A stretch of DNA of 64,000 bases from Bacillus_BD sp050389805 (GTDB taxonomy: Bacteria > Bacillota > Bacilli > Bacillales > Cytobacillaceae), in NCBI RefSeq assembly GCF_050389805.1, contig NZ_CP130945.1, forward strand, positions 2,108,001 to 2,172,000, in the 5' to 3' direction. Below, piece by piece: positions 18,167-27,732 of this stretch. A program made the translations under genes and the position numbers. The notes under the pieces are model-generated. The model was not told where the DNA came from and made no database searches. It worked only from the letters and a program-made list of their open reading frames with translations. Positions within the stretch are counted from its first letter, which is position 1. Every line of letters begins with the position of its first letter.

Positions 18167-21100
18167 ATGTCTACAATGATGAATGAACTAGGGGAATTAG
18201 AAAAGATATTAAAAAAGGATCCAATTATTAATACAGCGACATGGGAGGAGCTAACGGCATCACCTGAGAGCATCGAGCGAAACTATCGAAAGCACACCAT
18301 GACTCATATGTCCTTAGGCGATGCTCAGGACTATGAAAGCCGAATGGTTAATCGGTTAGTCAAGCAGCAAAAGGTCTTTTCTGGGTTGGTCACTGGAGAT
18401 TTTGGATTAGGAAAAACAAGTATGCTAGTGAACCTTTGGCATAAAGCAGAGGAACAAGGCATGATGGCCGTCCCACCGTTTAGCTGGCGAAGCCTGGACG
18501 AACTTTTTACAGGAATCCAAGCTTGGGTTTCTTATCGTCTGGATAAGAAGAGCATAAGTGAAAGAGAAGAATTTGAAGAGATCGCCTCGCAGTTCCAGAA
18601 ACGTGGCATGAAAAGTGAAATTAAGCTGCTTGTATCCAGTGGAATGACTGCAGAAAATGCCCAAGCTTTTCTAGAAAATAAAATAAAGGAAGGAAACTAC
18701 CGTTTAGAACGAACGATTGCGGAGTTTCTTCAATTTTGTGATCGGATCACGAACTTCTTAGTGGACGAATGTGGCTATTCCGGTCTTATGGTCTTTACCG
18801 ATGAGTTGCAAATTACCTTAAACGAGTTGGCTCCGGAGAAGGTATTCCAATATTTATTTGAACTATCCAACAGTACGTTGAATCGGGAAGGTCGTTACGG
18901 CATCATGATGGGCTTGCCGCTGAATTCATTTGTGCAAATGCAACAGGTAAAATCCGATGCCCTGGATCGTTTCCAGTCACAAAAAATGCTGATCGATTTA
19001 TCCAAAATTTACACCTCTGACTTTGCGGTTCAGCTTTGGGATCGCTATGCCACTTACTTTGGATTTGAAGCCTATAAAAACGAAATCATCGATTCTTTTG
19101 CAGTCAAAGCATTAGGACAGCTGACAGACAGCTCGCGAAAGGATATTGGGAACGGTCCACGTTCGGTTATTTCGGCTTTCAATGCGATTGTCAAGCACTA
19201 TCAAGAGACGAAACAAACCTACACCGTTCTAAACCTGGTTGAGGATTGTATGAAGGAAGAGATTTTGCTAGGGGAGCGTTCAAACTTTATTTCGATCGTG
19301 CAATCCTTGATTGAAAAAGTAGGCAAAGATGAGGCGTATGTGAAACTGATTTATGCCCTTGCTGCATTTCCACAAGGCTGTAAGCCGGAAGTATTATCGC
19401 ACTATGAGCTGCTCAACCCTAAATCGGAAACGCTTTTAAAAGAATGGATCGGGGTTGAAATCCGCCAGAGTTTGATTGAAGGCTATAAGCTGGTTGCCAT
19501 GGATCAGATTCAAACGGCCCCACAAAGCTTTATTGAACAGGCAATTAAAGACTTTTTACGATATTATCAGGCGAATGAAATGAGCGCAATGGAAAATGCC
19601 GTTCACTCCTTTAATGGAGTGATTGTTCCAGATCTTTTAACTGAGCGTGGTGACTTAGATTGGAGATGTTTGTTTGATCAAAGTACAGAAGATCCAATTG
19701 AATTTAAATCATTCTCACGGGGAGTTTACGCGACGGATTTAGGCGGTACTTATTTTAAGGTAAAGGATCGTTACCCGAATCGTCATCTGCAACTCGTGAC
19801 AACAAGTACGTTAGCTGATAAAAAAGTACCGAAAATACAGGATTACGATCCAAACTATGTGTATACCGGGAAGTGGGTCTTCCTTCTTGATCTAGAAGGA
19901 AAACGAGACAATAAAGTGGTTCGGCAATCAAGTGATCCGTATTTCTTCGTCTTTAATTTGAATGTCAAGACGAAAATTGAAGTGGAAATCCCACTCCTTT
20001 CTGATTTAATCCCGTTTGAACAAACCGATGTACAGTTATTGTTAAATCTCCTTCACTATTTAACGAAAACGAGTAATATCCCGACTAGTGAACAAGATGA
20101 GTTAAATTTTGTAAAGGGAGAAATGATTAATGAAGTAATTGCCGCCTTATTTGATGTAAACATGAAACAAATCCATGGATCGGATTGGCAATTACGAAAC
20201 CATGGAAGAAACATCCTGATCGAACTTTTCGAGAAAATGTGTGAAGCGCGTTTTCCTGAATATAAAACGATTATGGTCGGTCGTTGGAAATCGAAAATGG
20301 CCTATTTCAAGGCTGTGTTTGAAAGTGAAAAAATCTCACTTTCCCAAAAAAGGGGAATTGAACCGCTAGCCAAGCAGTATCCAAGAATGACAGCCAAACA
20401 AAAGAAGGATATTGCGGCTATGTTTACATTAGGAAGTGTTGCCCCATTTGAAACCTTAATGACTGATTTTCCAAGCTTAATCAGCATTCATGATGACGAT
20501 CATTTATATGTAAACACTCATCCGGCAGAGCATCTTGTGGTAGAGATGATTGAGGAAAGTACAGAAGAAATTACGGTTCTAAGAAAAAAGGCGAGAGCCG
20601 TTGATTTTACCAAGGTATCAGAAGCGTTAGTAGAGCTAGGCTATACAAAGCCAGAACGAGATCAATTGTTTGAATTTGCGGAGCTTCGTAAGCTTTTCTT
20701 CAAAAACGGTAACAGAGATAAGCTTTATATGAAGCCTCTTACGATTGAAGAATGGCGTGCTAATTTGGACGGTCAAGTTCAATACATTGATAGCCTTAAA
20801 ACAGAACTGGAATTACAAGGGCAAAATGAGACTGTTCATTTGGAACCGATCCAAGCGCAAATTGAAAAACTTCAGGATGAAGAAACCTATGAGCGACTCT
20901 CGAGCGTATTAAGGGATGTTCTGTATAGCCTTCAAAAGAAAATGAGCCTGTTTGTGAATCGATCGATTGATATCATTGAAGAAAAGCTGAAGAAGTCAGG
21001 ACAGGTTCTTTCTAAGCTAGACGGAACGCTTTCAGGCATACAATCCGTAGAATACGCAGAAAAAGAGAAATGGTTTCAATACAAAACTAATCTAGATACG

Positions 21101-22099
21101 CTGTTTAAGGATTTACAAGATCAATATGCAGACATAACGACGGAAAAAGCGGCACTGCACAAAACATCAATGCATGATTTTAGCGAGACCAATGACGGCG
21201 TGAACTTTTTCGTTGATATGACATCGAAGATTGAAAGGATCAACCGTCAATGGGACGATTTAAAGCCGAAGCGGAAAGAATTAGAAGCCGCTGTGGATGA
21301 ATGGTCGAAGTGGGAAGGCTATTACCAGGAAAGAAAAGGACTTGGCGATTTATTAGACCGATTACAATCAATGGGGCTTACACACCTTATTGAAAAAATC
21401 GAAAATCTTGATGCTGAGATTGATCAAGAATGGGAAGGGGATGGGCTTCCTTCCTATGCTCAATGGATGAAACGCTTGAGGGAAGTTCGCGAAGAGATCA
21501 CGCAGGAGCTGCAAAAGTCGCGAAAGCAATTTGAAGAGGAAAAGCAGAAGTATCAACAGATCTTAAAGAATCTTTCTATCCGTGGACAGCTGCATACTCA
21601 ATTTAAAGAAGATGAGCAATCAAGTAGTTATCAAGACCTGCAAACCGAATTTGAATCGAGTATTATGAAGCAAATCGATCAGTGGCTTGACGCTACAGAT
21701 TATTTAGAACAACGACTTCGTTATTATACAGACGTGCTGGAGCTAGATGTAGAAGAGATCGAAAACGAAGTATTTGATATCACCAATAGGCTGTTACAGG
21801 CTAAAACGAACTTTGAGTCCGGTATTCAAACAGACGAGGTCAAAAAGATCAAAATGCTGCCAACCCGTATTACTAAAGCGAAAAGTCTTGTAAGCAATGC
21901 CGTGAAAAAAGGCGAATTGACGGAGCAGGAAGCTGAGGTTCTTTCGGCGATCGAAGGGAAGTCTTGTACACTGGAAGATTTGATTTTAAAAATAGCCGAT
22001 CAAACGGATAAATTTGAACTAGAAGAGGTTTTACGCGTAGCAACCAATCTCTTTAAGAAAAACCATATCAATATAAAAATTGAAAAAGGAGGGGAATAG
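18167..22099 (+). CDS. Large P-loop ATPase, BrxC/PglY-like, with long coiled coil
   Basis: A 1310-residue protein. The N-terminal AAA-type ATPase has Walker A GDFGLGKTS (residues 77-85) and Walker B VFTDE (209-213) followed by LQITLNEL. A sensor-like strand GIMMGLPLNSF comes next. The middle is a long helical and beta region, and residues about 840-1240 are a charged coiled coil (many K/E/Q heptads). Size, position of the P-loop and DEL-type Walker B recall BrxC of BREX and PglY. ATG 18167 has GGGGGG close upstream, and the stop is three bases from the next start. It is probably the ATP-driven scaffold of the complex. No nuclease or methylase domain is visible. The BrxC/PglY assignment is by architecture and needs a profile search. 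Confidence 0.7.
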   Translation: MSTMMNELGELEKILKKDPIINTATWEELTASPESIERNYRKHTMTHMSLGDAQDYESRMVNRLVKQQKVFSGLVTGDFGLGKTSMLVNLWHKAEEQGMMAVPPFSWRSLDELFTGIQAWVSYRLDKKSISEREEFEEIASQFQKRGMKSEIKLLVSSGMTAENAQAFLENKIKEGNYRLERTIAEFLQFCDRITNFLVDECGYSGLMVFTDELQITLNELAPEKVFQYLFELSNSTLNREGRYGIMMGLPLNSFVQMQQVKSDALDRFQSQKMLIDLSKIYTSDFAVQLWDRYATYFGFEAYKNEIIDSFAVKALGQLTDSSRKDIGNGPRSVISAFNAIVKHYQETKQTYTVLNLVEDCMKEEILLGERSNFISIVQSLIEKVGKDEAYVKLIYALAAFPQGCKPEVLSHYELLNPKSETLLKEWIGVEIRQSLIEGYKLVAMDQIQTAPQSFIEQAIKDFLRYYQANEMSAMENAVHSFNGVIVPDLLTERGDLDWRCLFDQSTEDPIEFKSFSRGVYATDLGGTYFKVKDRYPNRHLQLVTTSTLADKKVPKIQDYDPNYVYTGKWVFLLDLEGKRDNKVVRQSSDPYFFVFNLNVKTKIEVEIPLLSDLIPFEQTDVQLLLNLLHYLTKTSNIPTSEQDELNFVKGEMINEVIAALFDVNMKQIHGSDWQLRNHGRNILIELFEKMCEARFPEYKTIMVGRWKSKMAYFKAVFESEKISLSQKRGIEPLAKQYPRMTAKQKKDIAAMFTLGSVAPFETLMTDFPSLISIHDDDHLYVNTHPAEHLVVEMIEESTEEITVLRKKARAVDFTKVSEALVELGYTKPERDQLFEFAELRKLFFKNGNRDKLYMKPLTIEEWRANLDGQVQYIDSLKTELELQGQNETVHLEPIQAQIEKLQDEETYERLSSVLRDVLYSLQKKMSLFVNRSIDIIEEKLKKSGQVLSKLDGTLSGIQSVEYAEKEKWFQYKTNLDTLFKDLQDQYADITTEKAALHKTSMHDFSETNDGVNFFVDMTSKIERINRQWDDLKPKRKELEAAVDEWSKWEGYYQERKGLGDLLDRLQSMGLTHLIEKIENLDAEIDQEWEGDGLPSYAQWMKRLREVREEITQELQKSRKQFEEEKQKYQQILKNLSIRGQLHTQFKEDEQSSSYQDLQTEFESSIMKQIDQWLDATDYLEQRLRYYTDVLELDVEEIENEVFDITNRLLQAKTNFESGIQTDEVKKIKMLPTRITKAKSLVSNAVKKGELTEQEAEVLSAIEGKSCTLEDLILKIADQTDKFELEEVLRVATNLFKKNHINIKIEKGGE

Positions 22100-22102
22100 C
22101 AT

Positions 22103-25100
22103 ATGGCCATTGTCCACCGCGTTGGACAGCCTGCTTCAGAAGGAGAGCGTTTGTTAATTAGAGAGCTTCAATCGACGCTCTCTAATGACTATATTGTGTA
22201 TCATAATTTCGAAATTCCATCTGGGAACGGACAGTTTTTTGAATATGATGTGGTGGTTGTGGCCCCGCATGCCATTTATGTGATTGAAGACAAGTATTGG
22301 CATGGAGTAATCAAGGGGAACGATAGCCGCATCGTATTAAGCAGTAAAACAGAAAGCAATCCCCTGCAGCAGGTGTCCCGACAAGCGAAGGTGTTAAAGA
22401 ATTATTTACAAAGTAAAAACCCGTTGTTACGGCAAGTCTGGATTGAAGATGTGATTAACTTCAGCGGACGAGATGTGGAGATAGCCGTAAAAGGAAACAG
22501 TCGCAGTAAAATGACGACATTAAAAACGATCTCTCATTATATCCAGCAGGATCGTGTACATACAGATCGATCAAGGATCAGAATTCCATTCGATCAATTA
22601 AAGAATCTCGTGCTCGAAGAAATGCAAACCTTTCAACCGATTCCAGAGAAAAAGAAACGTTTCCACAATTACGAGGAAATTTATCTAGAAAAGCAAACGG
22701 AGCTTTATAACGAGTACATCGTCATTAATAAAGATGTTGGCAGTGATAAGGAATATGTGTTAAAAGAGTTCTTTATGGATCCTTACCTTTCAAGGGAAGA
22801 ACAAGAGAAGCAAATGCACTTACTGCGCAATGATTTTAAAAAGCTCGAGGGCATGAATGACGTTAAGGGTGTCGTAAAGCCGATTACCGCCTTTATTCCA
22901 GATGGAGATAACAGTCGTTTTTGCGTGGTTTACCAAAAGATTGACGGGAAATCCTTAATGGAATACTTCCTTGAGGAGAAACAGCTTTCAACTGAAAAAG
23001 TGAAGGATCTGTTTTTGAAAACTGTTAAAATACTAGGCGAAGTCCACCGCGAAGGCATTATCCATCGGAATTTAACGCCAAGTAATATTCTCGTGGATCA
23101 GCGGGAACAGGTCATCCTGCAAAATTTTGAGTTTTCAAGATTAGTCGACCCGTCCAGTCAGACAACGATTATGACCGAAGCTCTTTCAGAGGGGCTCGAT
23201 CGTCGGTATACACCGGGAAAAGTCCTTACTTCTCATAATCTGGCTTCCCCGGCTAGTGACCTTTATTCGATTGGACGGATTTATTATGATCTCTTAGCAG
23301 GCAATGATCAAAATAATCCAGAACGTGAAAATGGGAGATTGCCAGCCATTCAAGGGGTAGCCGATGAGGAATTAATGAACGTGATCACCAAGATGTGTCA
23401 CCATCATGTGAAAGAATGGTACGAGTCTGCGGATGAAATTTTAGACATGTTAGAAGAGCAAAAAGAAGAAGAACCTTCACAAGAAGAAAAGCAGGTGATG
23501 GAAACACCTGAAATCTATGAAGTTGGCAGTGAGATTGATTCGCGGTATAAGATTTTGAAACGCCTTGGACAGGGCGGTACAAGCAACGTCTACCAAGCTT
23601 TTTATGTACCTACTGAAGAAACCTTTGCGATCAAGGTCATGAAAAACAGCCAGATTAGTAATATTAATGTCGTTCGAAAAGAATATCAACGTCTTCGAAC
23701 CATTAATCATCCTCATATTGCGAAGGTTTATGATGTAGACTCGGTTCATCAAGGGCAACAGTATTTGCTGAAAATGGAATATATTGAAGGAAAATCGATG
23801 CAGCAATTGTTTGATGAACAAAACAGTTTTTCGATTTTGCAGGTGATTAAATGGGCACGAGAATTACTGGATGCATTAATCTATTTGCAAAACCTAGAAA
23901 TCCCGATTATCCATGCCGATATCAAACCAGCCAATATTATGGTTCGTGATGGAAAAACGCTGTTGATTGACTTTAATATTAGTAGAGATGCCGATCAAAG
24001 CACGATTATTGGCGGTACGACACGTTATCTGGCTCCAGACGTTCATGAAATCGGGGCGAAACCAAGTCTTGATACATTTTCATTGGGGATTGTCTTATAT
24101 GAGTTATTAAGTAACGGGGAATATCCATTTGAGGATTCGATGCCTGATTTGGGAGATTCACCGAAACTCCTCAGAGAATTCCGCCCGACTGTTTCTGAAG
24201 CTCTTTCCCAGTGGGTCGAAAAAGCATGTCAGCCTTATCACAATGACCGCTTTAAAACACCACAGGAAATGTTAGAGGCACTCGATACGATCGAATCCTA
24301 TTACAGTGAAATAAAAGTGAAGCTGCCAACCTATGATTTTTCGGCAATCAAGCCATATCCTGAGCAGATCAATAGTCAATATGATAACTATTTAATCCCT
24401 CACTTCCAAAGCCTTTACAGTCAAAGTCCCATTAGTAATAAAGGGACTCGCGGCTTAGATCCATTTGCGAAAATCAACTATGTGGAAACGAAGCTCGAAA
24501 ACACCTTGCTACAAAAAATCGCAGACGGTAGCTTCCAATTAGTGATTATTACCGGAAATGCCGGGGACGGAAAAACGGCTTTTATTCAAAATCTCGAATA
24601 TCAGCTGCTAGATAAGGAAGGCAAGCTCATTGAAGATAAGGATAATGGAAAGGTCATTGATTTCCGTGGAATCCGCTTGATCACCAACTATGATGGCTCA
24701 CAAGACGAAGGCGATAAACTGAATGAAGATGTGCTGGATGAATTCTTTGATGCGTTCGCTGGAGAAAATCCATTCTCTCCACAATCGGGAGATCGTAAAG
24801 AAGTCCGATTAATTGCGATTAATGAAGGAAGATTAATGGAATTCTTAAGCTCTCATGATGAGAAATATAGAGTACTGTTACAACGAATTGAGTCCTACCT
24901 TCGCTTAAGAGAGAATGAGGAAACAGAATTTTCACTGGTGAATCTAAATTGGCGAAGTGTCGTAGCACGGGATGAACTATCCCCATCTATTTTAGAAAAG
25001 TTGATTGATAAATTTTCAGATCCACAAATTACGGAGCAGTGTGGTACGTGTAAATCGAAGGAAATCTGCCCGATTTATTATAATTTAACCTCCTTACAGG

Positions 25101-26191
25101 ATGAAGCAGTGGGACCACAGATTAAAGAAAATATCCGGAAAGTGGTTGAAACGGTTCATTTCAGGAAGAAGCTACATATCACGATGAGAGATATTCGATC
25201 ATCCTTATCTTATATTTTATATGGAACGATGAACTGTCGTGATATTGAAAAGCTCGGACGCTATGCTTCCGTTGATAACAGTCGTAAATTATTAACCGGT
25301 TATTACTATAACGCGATCTTTAACATGGGCAATAGTGTGGATCGATTAATGATGGAATTAGGAAAAGTCGATGTTTCGGAAGTGTCTGTCCCGCATATTG
25401 AAAATACGCTCGCTAGTCAAAGTAGCAGCGATCAGGAGCTATATGCGATCAAAGATTTATCCTACCACCCAAAGGATACCGATCTTCTAGACGTCTTGTT
25501 CCAACAACGTCCGATACAGCCAACGGAGCTGATGGAAGTTGATAAAGTCGAAGCCTTTAAAGCCTTTGTTTCCATCAGTAAGCGGAAATATTATTTTGAG
25601 AGTCTTGATAATGATCCGTATATTCTGCTTCCATATCCATCGTTAAAACGGTTTAAACGTTTATTGGAGGGCAAGGTCAATCCTGAATCAGAGCTATCAG
25701 AGGTTCTTCAAGCCATTTCAACGTCAGAAGGGGTTCATCATGCCTATACGAAGGATAAATTGGCCCTTAAGGAAAGCAAATGGAATCGCGCTGATTTTAT
25801 TAGTCTACGAATTTTTCCGCGTGAGAATTTCACCCTGAAGATTCAGGATTTAGGTCAGGAAACCCAATTTATTGAGTATTCACCAGATATGATCCAGCTT
25901 CGTTATCATTCTTCGGAGCAAGGAAAACGAATCATGCTTGATTTAACGCTCGATTTGTATGAGCTCTTGCAAAAGGTGAAAAACGGGTATGTGCCATCCA
26001 CTTATGAATTGCGGGGCGGTTTTATGAATTTAACGATTTTTAAAACCCAGCTCTTAAGTCAAACGTATAATGAACTTGTTTTAATTGAAAAAAATAAAGA
26101 CCTTTATAAGGTGAAAAAAGCAGATGGGAAATTAAGTTTATTTGCCCTGGAAGGAGGAGAGCAGCTTGAAGAATACAGAAAAGAATCATAA
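22103..26191 (+). CDS. NERD - pseudokinase - Ser/Thr kinase - DptF-like ATPase fusion (PglW-like)
   Basis: A 1362-residue protein with four modules. (1) NERD nuclease-related domain, residues 1-140, with D49 and E62-D-K64. (2) Kinase fold 1, about 195-450, where the catalytic loop is HRN (321-323) and the DFG position is NFE (341-343), so it should be inactive. (3) Kinase 2, about 480-750, with G-loop GQGGTSNVY (489-497), AIK lysine K511, HAD loop with D606 and DFN (623-625), so probably active. (4) ATPase from about 770, with P-loop GNAGDGKT (818-825), an INEGRLMEFL segment and C980/C983/C989, resembling DptF of the Dnd-linked restriction module. NERD plus kinase recalls PglW of Pgl/BREX type 2. 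AGGAGGGG precedes ATG 22103. No membrane segment is seen. The fusion suggests that phosphorylation gates the restriction ATPase. Confidence 0.75.
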   Translation: MAIVHRVGQPASEGERLLIRELQSTLSNDYIVYHNFEIPSGNGQFFEYDVVVVAPHAIYVIEDKYWHGVIKGNDSRIVLSSKTESNPLQQVSRQAKVLKNYLQSKNPLLRQVWIEDVINFSGRDVEIAVKGNSRSKMTTLKTISHYIQQDRVHTDRSRIRIPFDQLKNLVLEEMQTFQPIPEKKKRFHNYEEIYLEKQTELYNEYIVINKDVGSDKEYVLKEFFMDPYLSREEQEKQMHLLRNDFKKLEGMNDVKGVVKPITAFIPDGDNSRFCVVYQKIDGKSLMEYFLEEKQLSTEKVKDLFLKTVKILGEVHREGIIHRNLTPSNILVDQREQVILQNFEFSRLVDPSSQTTIMTEALSEGLDRRYTPGKVLTSHNLASPASDLYSIGRIYYDLLAGNDQNNPERENGRLPAIQGVADEELMNVITKMCHHHVKEWYESADEILDMLEEQKEEEPSQEEKQVMETPEIYEVGSEIDSRYKILKRLGQGGTSNVYQAFYVPTEETFAIKVMKNSQISNINVVRKEYQRLRTINHPHIAKVYDVDSVHQGQQYLLKMEYIEGKSMQQLFDEQNSFSILQVIKWARELLDALIYLQNLEIPIIHADIKPANIMVRDGKTLLIDFNISRDADQSTIIGGTTRYLAPDVHEIGAKPSLDTFSLGIVLYELLSNGEYPFEDSMPDLGDSPKLLREFRPTVSEALSQWVEKACQPYHNDRFKTPQEMLEALDTIESYYSEIKVKLPTYDFSAIKPYPEQINSQYDNYLIPHFQSLYSQSPISNKGTRGLDPFAKINYVETKLENTLLQKIADGSFQLVIITGNAGDGKTAFIQNLEYQLLDKEGKLIEDKDNGKVIDFRGIRLITNYDGSQDEGDKLNEDVLDEFFDAFAGENPFSPQSGDRKEVRLIAINEGRLMEFLSSHDEKYRVLLQRIESYLRLRENEETEFSLVNLNWRSVVARDELSPSILEKLIDKFSDPQITEQCGTCKSKEICPIYYNLTSLQDEAVGPQIKENIRKVVETVHFRKKLHITMRDIRSSLSYILYGTMNCRDIEKLGRYASVDNSRKLLTGYYYNAIFNMGNSVDRLMMELGKVDVSEVSVPHIENTLASQSSSDQELYAIKDLSYHPKDTDLLDVLFQQRPIQPTELMEVDKVEAFKAFVSISKRKYYFESLDNDPYILLPYPSLKRFKRLLEGKVNPESELSEVLQAISTSEGVHHAYTKDKLALKESKWNRADFISLRIFPRENFTLKIQDLGQETQFIEYSPDMIQLRYHSSEQGKRIMLDLTLDLYELLQKVKNGYVPSTYELRGGFMNLTIFKTQLLSQTYNELVLIEKNKDLYKVKKADGKLSLFALEGGEQLEEYRKES

Positions 26192-27728
26192 GGAATATTC
26201 GGTACGAAAAGCTCTCCGTATAGAGGCAAAAACCATTGCAAAGGACCGGTTATTAATCAACTTTTTACCGTTAATTAAATTTAATGGACATCGGGCTCCA
26301 AAGCCCTCTGTCCATCGGTTAAATGAAATCTGGGATATTGTGTTTCAGCATGAGAATGATTTCGAGGGATTTTCTGAACATCAATCCTTGGTGAAAAAAT
26401 GGATTCAAAATGATTATGTCGATATGCTCTATAAGAATCATCCTAACAAACATCCAAAATTTGTTTCGCTTTTACCCATATCCTTAAACGCCTATAAGGC
26501 AACCGAAAAAAAGAATAGCGATGATTATCAGGCGAGTGAGCAAATTTGGCATTTACTGGTCAAAGCGGATGAAGAACGAGATCGTTTAGGTCAGACATCT
26601 GTAATCAAAAAGTTGAGGGATTTTCTTGCCTATAACTACGAAGCTCAAACGGATTCGATTATCTACTCAGATGATTTAGAGCTATCCACTTGGCTTGTGG
26701 CGAGTATTACGAACCATATTGCCAACGACATCGATGAAATGGGCAGTAAAGTCGATACGATCGATCCATTAGTCAGTTTGGATCAGGCGCTTTTACTAGC
26801 AGATGATGTGGAACGTATTCTATCCTATGAGCATTACATGTCGAGATCGTCCATTCTTGAAGCCTTGAGTCAAATTTTTATGCTTCATTTAGGTTTGTAT
26901 GTCCTTCGAGTAGCTCGCCTTCTCCCTGAAATGATCGAAAAGAAAACGATGGATGTGGAAGGTTTGATGGATTCTAAACCGGTCTTCCAGATCGATCTAA
27001 AACAAGGCTTTAGTCATTCATTAGCTCAGATTTCCGGTCGAAATGTTTTGCTGCATGAGCAACAGCTTTCGACGCTAATAGAATCCCTGTATTACTTAAG
27101 AAAAAAGATTAATTTTATGACTGACGAGGGATTGTTGGATCGGAATGCTTATACGTTGGATCAGGTCATCACTTTTAATGAACACGATCCAAGTATCCGG
27201 GAAAGAGTAAATGAATATTTTATTAAAAAAATGACCGATCTCTCTGAATTTGTTTCAGTGAATGTGGACGAAGTGGAAGAACCCTTTGAAGAATATATTG
27301 AGTTGCTGAATAAATCCTACAATGGATATGTGTTAGACTTCTACAAACGACTCATTTCTTCTACTTTTTCCAAAAATACAGAGAGTGGCATTCTCCAGCA
27401 GGCGTCACGTTATAAAAAATACAGCCTCGGATCTAAGCTCTTAGATACCTTGATCCATCTGGGGATGTTAAAACGGGGAAAAAACGGACAGTATGAAACA
27501 AAAGTGCTTCGGTTGGATCAGTTTATGGAATGGATCCAAGAGAGATATGGGTTTTATATCAATCAACTGATTCCAGGCTTTGAAAATGATGAATCCTACC
27601 AAGCGCTACGGAGCAATGAACGTTATTTTTCAAATAAATTACAGGAAATCGGTTATTACCAAGCGTTGAGTGATGCCTATAATACTCAATGGTTAATTGC
27701 AAGATATGAGGTAAAAGGGGAGGATTGA
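26166..27728 (+). CDS. Helical protein in the DptG position
   Basis: A 520-residue mostly helical soluble protein without catalytic motifs that I can see. TTG 26166 is chosen because AGGAGG (26152-26157) lies eight bases upstream; the frame also opens at TTG 26142. It overlaps the 3' end of the kinase gene by 26 bases, so translation is coupled, and ends 4 bases before the start of the DptH-like gene. Place and size match DptG in dptFGH operons, where it bridges DptF and DptH. The homology itself is not certain from reading alone. Confidence 0.6.
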   Translation: MKNTEKNHKEYSVRKALRIEAKTIAKDRLLINFLPLIKFNGHRAPKPSVHRLNEIWDIVFQHENDFEGFSEHQSLVKKWIQNDYVDMLYKNHPNKHPKFVSLLPISLNAYKATEKKNSDDYQASEQIWHLLVKADEERDRLGQTSVIKKLRDFLAYNYEAQTDSIIYSDDLELSTWLVASITNHIANDIDEMGSKVDTIDPLVSLDQALLLADDVERILSYEHYMSRSSILEALSQIFMLHLGLYVLRVARLLPEMIEKKTMDVEGLMDSKPVFQIDLKQGFSHSLAQISGRNVLLHEQQLSTLIESLYYLRKKINFMTDEGLLDRNAYTLDQVITFNEHDPSIRERVNEYFIKKMTDLSEFVSVNVDEVEEPFEEYIELLNKSYNGYVLDFYKRLISSTFSKNTESGILQQASRYKKYSLGSKLLDTLIHLGMLKRGKNGQYETKVLRLDQFMEWIQERYGFYINQLIPGFENDESYQALRSNERYFSNKLQEIGYYQALSDAYNTQWLIARYEVKGED

Positions 27729-27732
27729 TTAC

